A stretch of DNA of 34,548 bases from Ellagibacter isourolithinifaciens (GCF_008831035.1 NZ_WAJR01000025.1:1-34548), one strand, 5' to 3'. Counted from the stretch's first letter, positions 23,975 through 34,340 are shown. Notes: generated by a model from the letters alone, not told the origin. Translations and numbers: made by a program.

Positions 23975-24688
23975 CTAGGACGTGATGAGCAGCACGAGGC
24001 CGACCAGCAGCAGCAAGACGTAGGTGAGTTTGAGAAACTTCTCTTGGCTGATGCGCTTCTGGATGACCTGGCCGAGGATGTTCGCCACAATGGCGATGGG
24101 GATGCAGATGCCCACGGTGAGCACCACGTCACCCGTGAAATGCCCCTGCGTAAAGGCGAGCAGGGCATACAGGAAGTTCAGGATGGCCCACAACGCGGAA
24201 AGTGTGGCGCGGAACTGCTGCTTGTCCTTCATCTTCTGCACGGCGTAGATAACGAGGAACGCCCCGCCCGACACGAACATGCCCTGGATGAGACCAGCCG
24301 CCGCGACGATGATCGCAAGCAGCCATTTCGGAAGGAACCGCTGCTCTTTGGACAACAGGTTGCGGATGCCGATGAAGACGATGATCGCCCCGTAGATGCG
24401 CAGGAGCACCGGCAAGGGCAGCACCGTGTCAAGCCAGATGCCAAGCGCAAGAAAGGGGAGCATGCCACAGGTCATCTTGGCGAGCTCGCGCCAGTTGATG
24501 TACTTGAAGTTGAGCACGGCGAGCATGCCACACGCGAAGAAGCCCATGGCGTTCAGAACGGCGACGGAACTCGAAAGCCCCATCACGTGCGTGCCGACGG
24601 GCATCGCGAAGATGTTCCCCGCAAACCCCGTGACCGCTTGTATCGTATAGGCAACAAAGAACGCTGCTGCGAAAAGCACTTTCTCCAT
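23975..24688 (-). CDS. TauE/SafE-family membrane carrier
   Basis: A 237-residue membrane protein with about eight helices in two repeats, typical of TSUP/TauE-SafE carriers that export or import sulfite, sulfoacetate or related organic anions. The first repeat holds the AFFVAYTIQAVTGFAGN segment and the second the GLIQGMFVSGGAFLVIYAVQ segment; both are recognisable family motifs. I use the ATG at 24688 (AAAGGA upstream), which places the first helix at the N-terminus; a frame opens earlier at 24778. It is divergent from pxpB, and the substrate is unknown. Confidence 0.88.
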   Translation of the reverse strand: MEKVLFAAAFFVAYTIQAVTGFAGNIFAMPVGTHVMGLSSSVAVLNAMGFFACGMLAVLNFKYINWRELAKMTCGMLPFLALGIWLDTVLPLPVLLRIYGAIIVFIGIRNLLSKEQRFLPKWLLAIIVAAAGLIQGMFVSGGAFLVIYAVQKMKDKQQFRATLSALWAILNFLYALLAFTQGHFTGDVVLTVGICIPIAIVANILGQVIQKRISQEKFLKLTYVLLLLVGLVLLITS

Positions 24689-24864
24689 GTATGTTAAAAT
24701 CCTTTGAAACTTCTCGGGCCTGCGACGAAAATGTCCTACATTTCCGTTGGGCAAGGCAATTGCGCTCATGGCCTGCATGGGCGTCGTTTAGGGTAGCGCA
24801 TTGTCCGAACGCCTGATGTTAACAAATATGAACTATGCGCCAAACGCTGAGAAAAGCAGGGAAT

Positions 24865-25842
24865 ATGGCAGGTTTCAACATAACCGTGGCCGGCGACTCG
24901 GCCATCAACCTCGAGTTCGGCAACGTCATCTCGGAAAAGACGAACGGCCTCATCCGCGCCGCCGCGCAAACGCTCGAAGCGGACCCGATCAACGGCGTAA
25001 TCGAGCTCGTCCCCACATTCTGCTCGCTCATGGTGGTCTACAACCCATGCGAAATCGGATATAACGAGCTCACCAGCCAGGTTCGCGGAAAGCTGCGCGG
25101 CCTTGTTGCCACCACGGGCGGCATCCACCGCGTGGTGAAGATTCCCGTCTGCTACGGAGGCGACTTCGGCCCTGACTTGAGCGACGTTGCCGAGCACGCA
25201 GGGATGAGCGCCGAAGAGGTCATCGCCATCCACTCGGGGCACGACTATCTCATCGACATGCTCGGCTTCCTGCCAGGCTTCGCCTACCTGGGCGGACTCG
25301 ACGAGCGGCTGCACACGCCGCGCCTCGCCACACCGCGCACGCGCATCGAGCCTGGCGCCGTGGGAATCGGCGGCGCTCAAACGGGCATCTACCCGCTCGC
25401 CTCGCCCGGCGGCTGGCGCATCATCGGCCGCACCCCCGTGCGCCCCTACGACCCCGACCGCGAGTCACCCATCCTGTACGCCGCAGGCGACTACCTGCGC
25501 TTCGTTCCCATCACGCCGCAGGAATTCAGCCTGATAGAAACCCAGGTGGAAGCGGGAACCTACGAATGCGAGATCGTCAAGGGAAGAGCGACGACCCCCA
25601 TCCAGGCTGGCACCGCCGGCGAGCGGAGCGAAGGCTGCGCAGCTTCTGAGCGCAGCTCGACCGCGGGGCCGGCCGTCCCGCAGGCGGACGACGGCAACGG
25701 CCAGGCGGCGGGCTCGGCCGCATGGAGCAAAGGCTGCGAAGCTTCTGAGCGCAATGCGAGCGAGCACGCCGCCGCCCCGCAGGTCATCGCCGTCCCGCAG
25801 GCCAGTCAAGAAGAGGAAGACGAGGACGCGCTATGGGTGTAA
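24865..25842 (+). CDS. pxpB: 5-oxoprolinase subunit B (KipI domain) with Ala-rich tail
   Basis: About 240 residues of KipI/PxpB domain followed by an unusual tail. PxpB works with PxpA and PxpC in ATP-dependent hydrolysis of 5-oxoproline to glutamate. The hallmark segment GFLPGFAYLGGLDERLHTPRLATPRTRIEPGAVGIGG, GIYPLASPGGWRIIGRTP is intact. The last 80 or so residues are Ala/Ser/Gln-rich and contain a duplicated 29-bp unit (25626-25654 and 25725-25753). That is an extension not needed for the domain. I use the ATG at 24865, close to an AGCAGGGA sequence; a frame opens at 24835 without a site. Its end overlaps pxpC by 10 bases. Confidence 0.92.
   Translation: MAGFNITVAGDSAINLEFGNVISEKTNGLIRAAAQTLEADPINGVIELVPTFCSLMVVYNPCEIGYNELTSQVRGKLRGLVATTGGIHRVVKIPVCYGGDFGPDLSDVAEHAGMSAEEVIAIHSGHDYLIDMLGFLPGFAYLGGLDERLHTPRLATPRTRIEPGAVGIGGAQTGIYPLASPGGWRIIGRTPVRPYDPDRESPILYAAGDYLRFVPITPQEFSLIETQVEAGTYECEIVKGRATTPIQAGTAGERSEGCAASERSSTAGPAVPQADDGNGQAAGSAAWSKGCEASERNASEHAAAPQVIAVPQASQEEEDEDALWV
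25626..25654 (+). repeat. 29-bp repeat copy 1 inside pxpB
   Basis: GAGCGAAGGCTGCGCAGCTT plus TCTGAGCGCA; it matches the copy 99 bp downstream with two differences and is itself partly palindromic (AAGGCTGCGCAGCTT). Confidence 0.8.
25725..25753 (+). repeat. 29-bp repeat copy 2 inside pxpB
   Basis: GAGCAAAGGCTGCGAAGCTT plus TCTGAGCGCA; second copy in the same reading frame (99 bp away), encoding GCEASER in place of GCAASER. Confidence 0.8.
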
Positions 25843-26936
25843 CCGTCAACAAGCCCGGCATCTGCACCACCATCCAAGACCTCGGCCGTCGGGGATACCT
25901 CGGCAGCGGTTTCTCTCCCTCAGGCGTGATGGACAAGCGCGCGGCGCGCATCGCGAACCTGCTCGTCGACAACGGCGAGAACGCGCCCGTCCTCGAGTTC
26001 TGCCTGGCGGGGCCCACGCTGCGCTTCACCACCAACACGTGCATCGCGCTCACAGGCGGCAACTTCTCGCCCACCGTAGATGGCGCCGCCATCCCGATGT
26101 ACGCCGCGATCATGGTGCATCGCGGGTCGGTGCTCGAGTTCGGCGCACCGAAAACCGGCGTCTACGGATACCTCGCCATCGCGGGCGGATCGATCGCGGT
26201 CCCCAAGGTAATGGGCAGCGCATCGACCAACCTGAAGTGCGGTATCGGAGGCTGGGAAGGACGCACGCTGTCGGCGGGCGACTACCTGCCCTTCGTCACC
26301 AAGAACGTCGAATTCCTGGACAATCTGGGCTCGCACGCGCTCAAAGACGACGACTTCTACGATTTCTCGTCAGACGAAATCGTCTTGCGCGTAGTGCCGG
26401 GACCGCAGGAGGGCATGTTCACCGAACAGGGCGTTAACACGTTCTTCAAAGAAACGTACACCACTACTGCGAAATGCGACCGCATGGGATTTCGCCTCGA
26501 TGGTCCCGAAATCGAGACTGTCAACGGGTCGGACATCATCTCCGACGGCATCGCGCTCGGCGCTGTTCAGATTCCCAACCATGGACGCCCGATCATCATG
26601 CTCGCCGACCGCCAAACCACGGGCGGCTACGCCAAAATCGGCACCGTTGCCTCAGTCGATATACCCAAGCTCGTACAATGCAAGCCGGGGCGGGCGATTC
26701 GCTTCGAGGAGATAAGCGTCCAGGAGGCGCAAGCCGCGTGCCGCAAGGAGGCGCAGGAAATGCGCTCGCTCGCGAAAGTGGTAAAGCGCCCCTGCTACGG
26801 AGGAGTTTCGCCGCGAAGAACCGCGCGTCGCCTCACTCCGATTTTGGAGGCGCAAGCCAAGAAAAGCGCTGGAAACAAGCTTTGGATAGAATTTGAAGAC
26901 GGACATAACGCCGCACACGCCGGCGATCGGGCATAG
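25833..26936 (+). CDS. pxpC: 5-oxoprolinase subunit C (KipA, biotin-dependent carboxyltransferase domain)
   Basis: A 367-residue KipA/PxpC protein. The N-terminus (KPGICTTIQDLGRRGYLGSGFSPSGVMD) and the segment LADRQTTGGYAKIGTV are family signatures. PxpC forms the 5-oxoprolinase complex with PxpB and PxpA. The fold is related to urea amidolyase/allophanate domains, hence the carboxyltransferase label. The ATG lies inside the end of pxpB, so translation is coupled. Its stop TAG overlaps the ribosome binding site (AGGAGGAG) of the biotin carrier gene. The C-terminus carries an about 40-residue basic extension (RPCYGGVSPRRTARRL). Confidence 0.93.
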   Translation: MGVTVNKPGICTTIQDLGRRGYLGSGFSPSGVMDKRAARIANLLVDNGENAPVLEFCLAGPTLRFTTNTCIALTGGNFSPTVDGAAIPMYAAIMVHRGSVLEFGAPKTGVYGYLAIAGGSIAVPKVMGSASTNLKCGIGGWEGRTLSAGDYLPFVTKNVEFLDNLGSHALKDDDFYDFSSDEIVLRVVPGPQEGMFTEQGVNTFFKETYTTTAKCDRMGFRLDGPEIETVNGSDIISDGIALGAVQIPNHGRPIIMLADRQTTGGYAKIGTVASVDIPKLVQCKPGRAIRFEEISVQEAQAACRKEAQEMRSLAKVVKRPCYGGVSPRRTARRLTPILEAQAKKSAGNKLWIEFEDGHNAAHAGDRA

Positions 26937-26946
26937 GAGGAGCAAA

Positions 26947-27495
26947 ATGGGCAAGGCAAACGACGAGAAAAAGCAGGTCAACATGGATGAATCGACCGCC
27001 GCGCGCGAGGAGAGGGACCGCGACATCCGCGCCCTCATGGCGCTCATGGAAGAGGGCGACCTCTCGGCGCTGCGATTCGACGACGGCAACGTGAAAATCG
27101 AGCTCGAGCGCAACCACGGCCCGCTCTCGCAAGCCGCGCTTCCCCTCATGGCGGAACGCGTAGGAAGGCTGCTCGACGCCCGAAGCGAGCACGGCGACGT
27201 GACCACCGGTGCCCAAAGCGTGCCCGTCGCGGGCAACGACAGCTCGGTCGCGCTGGTGAAAAGCCCGCTCGTGGGCACGTTCTACGTTTCCCCCTCCCCC
27301 GACGAGGAGCCGTTTGTGAAGGTTGGCCAAGAAGTGCTCACCGGCCAGACGCTCGCTATCGTGGAAGCTATGAAGATGATGAACGAGATCACCGCGCCCG
27401 CGCCTGGCATCGTGACCGAAGTGCTCGCGGCGAACGGCGCTCAAGTCGAATATGACCAGGTGCTCTTCCGCATCGCCACTCAGGCGAGCGCATAA
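26947..27495 (+). CDS. accB: Biotin carboxyl carrier protein (AccB-like)
   Basis: A 182-residue biotin carrier protein. The biotinyl lysine is K143 in EAMKMMNE. The preceding SPLVGTFYVSPSPDEEPFVKVGQEV segment shows the hammerhead fold of BCCP. The N-terminal part is charged and linker-like. I use the ATG at 26947, which has a near-ideal AGGAGG site; a frame opens earlier at 26893. It sits between pxpC and a biotin carboxylase gene, which is unusual for fatty-acid acetyl-CoA carboxylase and suggests a carboxylation step linked to 5-oxoproline use. Confidence 0.93.
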   Translation: MGKANDEKKQVNMDESTAAREERDRDIRALMALMEEGDLSALRFDDGNVKIELERNHGPLSQAALPLMAERVGRLLDARSEHGDVTTGAQSVPVAGNDSSVALVKSPLVGTFYVSPSPDEEPFVKVGQEVLTGQTLAIVEAMKMMNEITAPAPGIVTEVLAANGAQVEYDQVLFRIATQASA

Positions 27496-27504
27496 GGGGC
27501 AGCG

Positions 27505-28854
<1,350 letters not shown>

Positions 28855-28905
28855 CCACGGGCTTGGGCCTTCAAGGCTTCATAGCATAGCATTGTTGAGA
28901 CGTCG

Positions 28906-28938
28906 GGGTAGTGCGCATCAAAGCGGAGCGCACTACCC
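28906..28938 (+). other. Hairpin between accC and DUF1445 gene
   Basis: A perfect 11-bp stem GGGTAGTGCGC (28906-28916) with GCGCACTACCC (28928-28938), 26 bp ahead of the DUF1445 start. There is no T-run. It could be an RNA-processing or stabilising element, or an operator dyad. Confidence 0.55.
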
Positions 28939-28964
28939 TGAACTATGAAGGAAAGGCGGAACTC

Positions 28965-29807
28965 ATGACTATCAAGATGCCGGCACCCGTAAAACCGGAA
29001 GGCGTAGACGCCGCGGTTTGGGAAAAGATGCTCTCCGCCACGCCCACCGAGGCGCGCCACCTCATCCGCGAGGGCAGCTTCGACGCGCCCACAAGCGGGC
29101 TTTGCCCCGGGTACGCGCAGGCGAACCTCATCGTGCTGCCGAAAGAGCAGGCTTATGACTTCCTGCTGTTCGCCCAGCGCAACCCCAAGCCCTGCCCGCT
29201 TCTGGAAGTGACCGAGACCGGCGCGCGCGAGACAACCATCTGCGCCACCGACTGCGACATCGCCACCGACTTCCCACGCTACCGCATCTACGAGTACGGC
29301 AAGCTGGTCGACGAGGTTACGGACGTGTCGTCGTATTGGCGCGACGACCTGGTGTCGTTCGTCATCGGATGCTCGTTCTCGTTCGAAAGCGAGCTCATCG
29401 AGGCTGGCATCGAGATGCGCCACAACACCCAGGGCCGCAACGTGTCGATGTACCTGACCAACGTCGCGTGCACGCCCGCAGGGTCCATGTCGGGAAACAC
29501 CGTCATGTCAATGCGCCCCATCCCCTACAACCAGGTGGTGAAGGCGGTGCAAATCTCGGGCGCCATCCCCAAGGTGCACGGCGCTCCGCTGCACATCGGC
29601 GACCCGTCGGTCATCGGCATCGAGGACATCTCGAAGCCCGATTTCGGCGACCCCGTCGATATCCACGAGGGCGAGGTGCCCGTCTTTTGGGCCTGCGGCG
29701 TGACGCCCCAGGCCGTGGTCATGAACTCCAAGCCTCCCTTCGCCATCACGCATGCGCCCGGATGCATGCTGATAACCGACACAAAGAACGTCGACCTGAA
29801 AGGATAG
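28965..29807 (+). CDS. DUF1445 putative hydro-lyase / D-glutamate cyclase-like
   Basis: A 280-residue DUF1445 protein (YcsI-like). Family signatures are visible: [35 protein letters not shown] near residue 45-80, [22 protein letters not shown] near 155-175, and [11 protein letters not shown] at the end. Mammalian homologues are D-glutamate cyclases producing 5-oxo-D-proline, and bacterial ycsI genes lie in kip/5-oxoproline clusters. A role in feeding D-glutamate or 5-oxo-D-proline into the pathway is inferred. I use the ATG at 28965, which has an AAGGCGGA site. Confidence 0.88.
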   Translation: MTIKMPAPVKPEGVDAAVWEKMLSATPTEARHLIREGSFDAPTSGLCPGYAQANLIVLPKEQAYDFLLFAQRNPKPCPLLEVTETGARETTICATDCDIATDFPRYRIYEYGKLVDEVTDVSSYWRDDLVSFVIGCSFSFESELIEAGIEMRHNTQGRNVSMYLTNVACTPAGSMSGNTVMSMRPIPYNQVVKAVQISGAIPKVHGAPLHIGDPSVIGIEDISKPDFGDPVDIHEGEVPVFWACGVTPQAVVMNSKPPFAITHAPGCMLITDTKNVDLKG

Positions 29808-29819
29808 GTTCCTTACAAT

Positions 29820-31979
29820 ATGCGCTTCACGAACCTCACACAGGTATCGCGCTCGATGCTCGCTGCGATTCTCGCGGCGAGCATCGCCTTTCCTGTGCCC
29901 GCGATCGCCTTTGCCGCCGATACGGACAACGCACCTGATGAGAGCGCCATCGACTCCGCTGAGAGCAGCCAAGATGGCCCTGCGGGCACGAGCGAGCAGG
30001 GCGGCAACGACCCCGAGCGATTCTCGGGGCTTATCGAGGGCGAAGACTACAGCGGCCTTTTGATTACGCTCGATGCCGACGCATCCGTAAGCCTCCTTGC
30101 GGAAGACGACGGTGACGGCGGCCTCGCGCAGGGCCTCGCGCAGGCGGGACTCGCCGTCACCGACCAGATCGAGGCCGCAAACGGGTCTGTGCTCGTGACC
30201 GCCGACGTGGCCGACGGCAAAAGCGCGCCCGAGGCCGTCGCCGCCGCCCAGGCGGTGCCGGGCGTGGCGAAGGCGCAGCCAAACTACCTCTACGACCTGG
30301 TGGAAGACGCACCTGACGGCGTGGCGGGGCAAGCGGGCGCAAACGACGCCGCCGCAGGCGCGCAGACCACCGACGAGGGCGCCAGCCTGCAATCCTTCTC
30401 CATGCCCAACGACCCGTACGCGAGCATCTCGGACAGCAACGAGCCGCTCAACCAGTACTGGCTCTACAACACGCGCATCACAAAGGCTTGGTACGACGTG
30501 CAGACGAACGGCTCCGTCACTGTGGCAACGCTCGACACGGGTGCGCTGTTCGACCACGAGGATCTGCGCGCGAACCTGCTTGCCGACTACGCGTGGGACG
30601 CTTTCAACAGCAAGCCGCTCGCCGAGACCGTGTCCGAAGGCGACGCCGTCGGACACGGCACCATGGTCGCGGGAATCATCGCGGGCACGGCGAACAACGG
30701 GGTCGGAATCGCCGGCGGGTCGTACAACGCGCGCGTGCTCCCCGTGAAGGTGTGGGGCGACAGCGCAAGCGACAAGGCGACCACCGAGTCCGTCGTCAGG
30801 GGATACAACTACGTGATCGACATGGTCGCAAGCGGGGCCATCCCCGATTTGCGCGTCGTGAACATGAGCTTAGGATCCTACGACACTTCCGACACGAGCG
30901 ACGGGCGCCTGAACGACGAGGCATTCCACGATGCCATCATCGCGGCCAAGAATGCGGGCATCGTCACCGTGTGCTCTGGCGGCAATGGGACGAAAACAGG
31001 ACAGCCGAACACGAAGCACATCTACCCCGCCGACTTCGACGAGTGCGTGTCCGTCACTGCGCTGAACGCCGACGGCACGAACTGCTATTGGTCCGACTAC
31101 AACGAGAGCAAGGACATCAGCGCCCCCGGCGCCTCCATCACCTCGACCAACGTCTCGGGCAGATACTACCGCGCGAGCGGCACTTCCTCGGCGGCCCCTA
31201 TCGTGTCGTCCATATTCGCACTCATGTTCGCCGCCGTGCCGAGCGCCACGGTCGACGACGCTTGCAACGCGGTGTACGCCACCGCAACGCCCATAAGCGA
31301 CGCCGAGAACGACCGTACCGACATCAGCGGAAGCCGCGGTGCGATCGACGCGAGTGCTGCGGTCGAAGCGCTTGAGGGGCTCGGCCGAACCGCATTTTCC
31401 GACGTGCACCCGGGCGAGTGGTTCTATAACGCCGTCTACTTCGCAAAGGCGCACGGCATCATGAATGGCGTCGGCGACACGGGGGAGTTCCAACCCTCCG
31501 CGCCGACGACCCGGGCGCAAGCCGCCACCGTGCTCTACAACGTCTACAGCAAAGGCGAAGTGGCTTCCAGCTGCAATAAACCCGATGTTGACCAGAGCGA
31601 ATGGTACGCGAACGCCGTGAACTGGTGCGTTGCGCACGGCATCATGACAGGCTACGACGACGGGTCGAACACCTTCGGGCCTAACGATTCGCTCACCCGC
31701 GAGCAGATGTGCAAGGTGCTCGCCATCGCCACCAAGGCGGACTATGCAAGCGCCGACCCCGCCAAATACAACGCGCTTCTGGGCACCGAAGAAACCGACG
31801 AGTGGGCGCGTCCCTTCGTCGTGTGGGCGGTCGACGAGGGCCTCGTGAACGGCATCGACAACCACGACGGCACACACACGCTCGACCCGCTCGGGCTCGT
31901 GTATCGTTGTCAGACGGCGCAGATCTTCGCAACGCCATCAACGCTGGAATCATGTAGGATAATCGAGGCAAGCAACTAA
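29820..31979 (+). CDS. Secreted subtilisin-family (S8) protease with SLH-like repeats
   Basis: A 719-residue exported serine protease. A signal peptide is clear (residues about 1-32, hydrophobic core AILAASIAFPVPAIAFAA). A propeptide-like region spans about 70-165. The catalytic triad is D239 (ATLDTG), H279 (GHGTMVAG) and S456 (GTSSAAP), with the oxyanion Asn N389 (SGGNG). Three SLH-type repeats fill the C-terminus from about residue 520 (DVHPGEWFYNAV, WCVAHGIMTGYDDG, VVWAVDEGLVNGID), predicting attachment to the cell wall. It is inserted in the 5-oxoproline island between DUF1445 and pxpA, 12 bp after the former, and reads in the same direction. The ribosome binding site is poor (AAAGGATAGG lies rather far from the ATG). 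Confidence 0.92.
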   Translation: MRFTNLTQVSRSMLAAILAASIAFPVPAIAFAADTDNAPDESAIDSAESSQDGPAGTSEQGGNDPERFSGLIEGEDYSGLLITLDADASVSLLAEDDGDGGLAQGLAQAGLAVTDQIEAANGSVLVTADVADGKSAPEAVAAAQAVPGVAKAQPNYLYDLVEDAPDGVAGQAGANDAAAGAQTTDEGASLQSFSMPNDPYASISDSNEPLNQYWLYNTRITKAWYDVQTNGSVTVATLDTGALFDHEDLRANLLADYAWDAFNSKPLAETVSEGDAVGHGTMVAGIIAGTANNGVGIAGGSYNARVLPVKVWGDSASDKATTESVVRGYNYVIDMVASGAIPDLRVVNMSLGSYDTSDTSDGRLNDEAFHDAIIAAKNAGIVTVCSGGNGTKTGQPNTKHIYPADFDECVSVTALNADGTNCYWSDYNESKDISAPGASITSTNVSGRYYRASGTSSAAPIVSSIFALMFAAVPSATVDDACNAVYATATPISDAENDRTDISGSRGAIDASAAVEALEGLGRTAFSDVHPGEWFYNAVYFAKAHGIMNGVGDTGEFQPSAPTTRAQAATVLYNVYSKGEVASSCNKPDVDQSEWYANAVNWCVAHGIMTGYDDGSNTFGPNDSLTREQMCKVLAIATKADYASADPAKYNALLGTEETDEWARPFVVWAVDEGLVNGIDNHDGTHTLDPLGLVYRCQTAQIFATPSTLESCRIIEASN

Positions 31980-32039
31980 AACGTGCGGCCCCGCAGGCGT
32001 CTTGCCGCGGGGCTGCATCTCTTAAGGGAAAGGAACGGC

Positions 32040-32804
32040 ATGGCGCGTGTAGACTTGAACAGCGATTTGGGAGAAAGCTTCGGTCGGTACACCTTAGGAC
32101 TCGACGAGCAGGTGATTCCTCTGGTGACAAGCGTGAACGTGGCGTGCGGCATGCACGCGGGCGACCCTGTGGTCATGCGTCGCACCGTGAAGCTCGCCGC
32201 AGAAGCGGGAATCGCCGTCGGTGCACACCCGGGATACCCCGACCTGCAGGGGTTCGGACGCCGCAACATGGCGCTCTCCCCCGACGAGGGATACGCGTAT
32301 GTGCTCTACCAAGTGGGCGCGCTCGCAGCGTTCTGTCGCGCCGAGGGTGTAAAGCTCGCGCACGTGAAACCCCATGGGCAGCTGTACAACCGCGCGGCCG
32401 TCGATGGGCCGTTCGCGCAGGCCATTGCACAAGCCGTGGCCGATTTCAACCCCGACATCACCCTGGTGGCGCTCGCAGGCGGCGAACTCGCACGCGCAGG
32501 GAAGGCCGCAGGGCTCCATGTGGCGCAGGAGTTCTTCGCCGACCGCAACTACACCGACGAGGGCACACTCGTCTCTCGCACCCAGGACAACGCCACCATC
32601 ACCGACGAGGACTTCGCCGTGGCGCGCGTCGTTCGCGTCATCCAAGAGGGTTCCATCGAGAGCATCACGGGAAAAACGATCGACATCGCCGCAGACACGA
32701 TCTGCGTGCACGGCGACAACGCCCACGCGCTCGAGTTCGCCCGCGACATCCGCCGGGCACTCACAGAGGCGGGAATCGAGATGCGCCCGGCAAGCGAGCG
32801 TTAA
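32040..32804 (+). CDS. pxpA: 5-oxoprolinase subunit A (LamB/YcsF)
   Basis: A 254-residue PxpA protein. The hallmark DLNSDLGESFGRY, VNVACGMHAGDPVVM and GAHPGYPDLQGFGRR motifs are all present. With PxpB and PxpC it hydrolyses 5-oxoproline to glutamate in the cytoplasm. I use the ATG at 32040, after AAAGGAAC; the open frame begins at 31983. A small GC-rich hairpin (GGCCCCGC with GCGGGGC) lies just ahead of it. It is separated from pxpB/C by the biotin, DUF1445 and protease genes. Confidence 0.95.
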   Translation: MARVDLNSDLGESFGRYTLGLDEQVIPLVTSVNVACGMHAGDPVVMRRTVKLAAEAGIAVGAHPGYPDLQGFGRRNMALSPDEGYAYVLYQVGALAAFCRAEGVKLAHVKPHGQLYNRAAVDGPFAQAIAQAVADFNPDITLVALAGGELARAGKAAGLHVAQEFFADRNYTDEGTLVSRTQDNATITDEDFAVARVVRVIQEGSIESITGKTIDIAADTICVHGDNAHALEFARDIRRALTEAGIEMRPASER

Positions 32805-32909
32805 GCGTGCCGAAAGGACATTATTTTCCGCCTTGCACACCTTGTTAACCAAGCTGAAAAACTCTCAAGCACTACATTCTGCTAAAGTGATTCGAGTAAT
32901 CTTCATATC

Positions 32910-32947
32910 CGCTTGTCAACACCTCGAGGAGCAGGTCGCGACAAGCG
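32910..32947 (+). other. Hairpin upstream of Nramp-like gene
   Basis: CGCTTGTC (32910-32917) pairs with GACAAGCG (32940-32947), 28 bp before the Nramp-like start codon. The 171-bp gap between pxpA and this gene holds this dyad and AT-rich sequence, so an internal promoter or leader element is possible. Confidence 0.4.
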
Positions 32948-32975
32948 AACGAGACTCCCATGAAAGGAGTGGAAA

Positions 32976-34235
32976 ATGGCTAGTTCGCTCAAGCAAAAGT
33001 TTAAGAACATCGGCCCTGGCGCACTTGTAGCAGCTGGCTTCGTCGGCCCTGGCACGGTTACCACGTGCACGGTTTCCGGTGCAAGCTACGGCTACACGAT
33101 GCTGTGGTGCCTCCTGTTCGCCACCGTTGCGACCATCATCTTCCAGGAGATGGCCTCACGCATCGGCATCGCCACCCAAGAGGGTCTGGGTGAGAACATC
33201 CGCGATCGCATTTCGAATCCGGCGCTTAAGTGGATTGCAATCGTGATTGTTATCATCGCGATCTTCATCGGCAACACCGCCTATGAAACCGGCAATATCA
33301 CGGGCGGCATCCTGGGCATCCAGGCGGTCTTCGACGTGCCGATGATCCCCATCGTCATCGTGCTCGGCATCCTCGCCTTCGCCTGCATGTGGGTCGGCTC
33401 CTACAAGCTGGTCGAGAAGATTCTCACGGGCATCGTCGTGTTCATGGGCGTCGTGTTTTTCGTGACCGCCCTGTTCTCCCCCGTTGATTGGGGCGCGGTT
33501 GCCGCCGGCCTGTTCACGCCGCAGCTGCCGGCCGGCCAGGAAGCTTCCAAGGGCATCCTCACCGCCGTCGGCCTCATCGGCACCACAATCGTGCCGTACA
33601 ACCTGTTCCTGCATGCCTCCGGCGCTGCCGAACGCTTCAAGGACCCCGAGCAGATCGCTGACGCGCGCTTCGACACCGTGCTCTCCATCGGCCTTGGCGG
33701 CATCATCTCCATGGCCATCCTCATCTGCGCTGCCGCGAACATCTACGGCAACACCGGCATCACCGTTTCCAACGGCAAGGACATGGCTATGGCGCTCGAG
33801 CCGCTGCTCGGCTCCTGGGCGACGTTTATGATTGGCGTCGGCCTTTTGGCCGCCGGCTTCTCCTCCGCCATCACGGCGCCGCTTTCCGCTGCTTACGCGG
33901 TGAACGGCGTGCTCGGCTGGGGCAAGACGCTCAAGGACATCAAGTTCAAGGTTATCTGGATGATCGTGCTCGTGCTCGGCTGCGTTATGGCCGTCACGCT
34001 CGGCAAGAGCCCCACGCAGCTCATTCTGGTCGCGCAGGCAGCGAACGCCATCCTGCTCCCGATCATGGCGTTCTTTGTGATGTACGTCGCAAATGGCAAG
34101 GCTCTCGGCAAGTGGCGCAACCATGCGTTCGCGAACATCTGCGGCGTCGTGTTCATCGTGATCACGCTGTTCATGTGCTACCGCAACATGTCGAGCTTCA
34201 TGAGCTCGCTTGCCACCCTGCTCGGCCTTTCGTAA
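32976..34235 (+). CDS. Nramp-like (SLC11-related) carrier without the canonical metal site
   Basis: A 419-residue membrane protein with about 11-12 helices of the Nramp/SLC11 fold, related to YcsG of the B. subtilis kip/ycs cluster. Canonical Nramp proteins carry DPGN in helix 1 and AxxMPHN in helix 6. Here helix 1 reads GPGT (residues 24-27) and helix 6 TTIVPYN (203-209). The metal-binding Asp, Asn and Met and the conserved His are thus replaced, which argues against classical Mn/Fe transport. The neighbourhood suggests transport of 5-oxoproline or a related acid; another option is a magnesium-type Nramp-related carrier. AAAGGAG precedes the ATG. Strong terminator downstream. Confidence 0.9.
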   Translation: MASSLKQKFKNIGPGALVAAGFVGPGTVTTCTVSGASYGYTMLWCLLFATVATIIFQEMASRIGIATQEGLGENIRDRISNPALKWIAIVIVIIAIFIGNTAYETGNITGGILGIQAVFDVPMIPIVIVLGILAFACMWVGSYKLVEKILTGIVVFMGVVFFVTALFSPVDWGAVAAGLFTPQLPAGQEASKGILTAVGLIGTTIVPYNLFLHASGAAERFKDPEQIADARFDTVLSIGLGGIISMAILICAAANIYGNTGITVSNGKDMAMALEPLLGSWATFMIGVGLLAAGFSSAITAPLSAAYAVNGVLGWGKTLKDIKFKVIWMIVLVLGCVMAVTLGKSPTQLILVAQAANAILLPIMAFFVMYVANGKALGKWRNHAFANICGVVFIVITLFMCYRNMSSFMSSLATLLGLS

Positions 34236-34303
34236 GGTCGCAAGGCTGCGAGGAACGTTCTCGACGCGAAACCGCTCTCAGCACACTCCGCCGCACAATA
34301 ATT

Positions 34304-34340
34304 GAGGGGCTCCCGTTCACGAACGGGAGCCCCTCTTTTT
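34304..34340 (+). terminator. Terminator of the 5-oxoproline island
   Basis: A perfect 15-bp stem GAGGGGCTCCCGTTC (34304-34318) with 34321-34335, followed by TTTTT. It is the strongest intrinsic terminator in the window. Confidence 0.95.
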
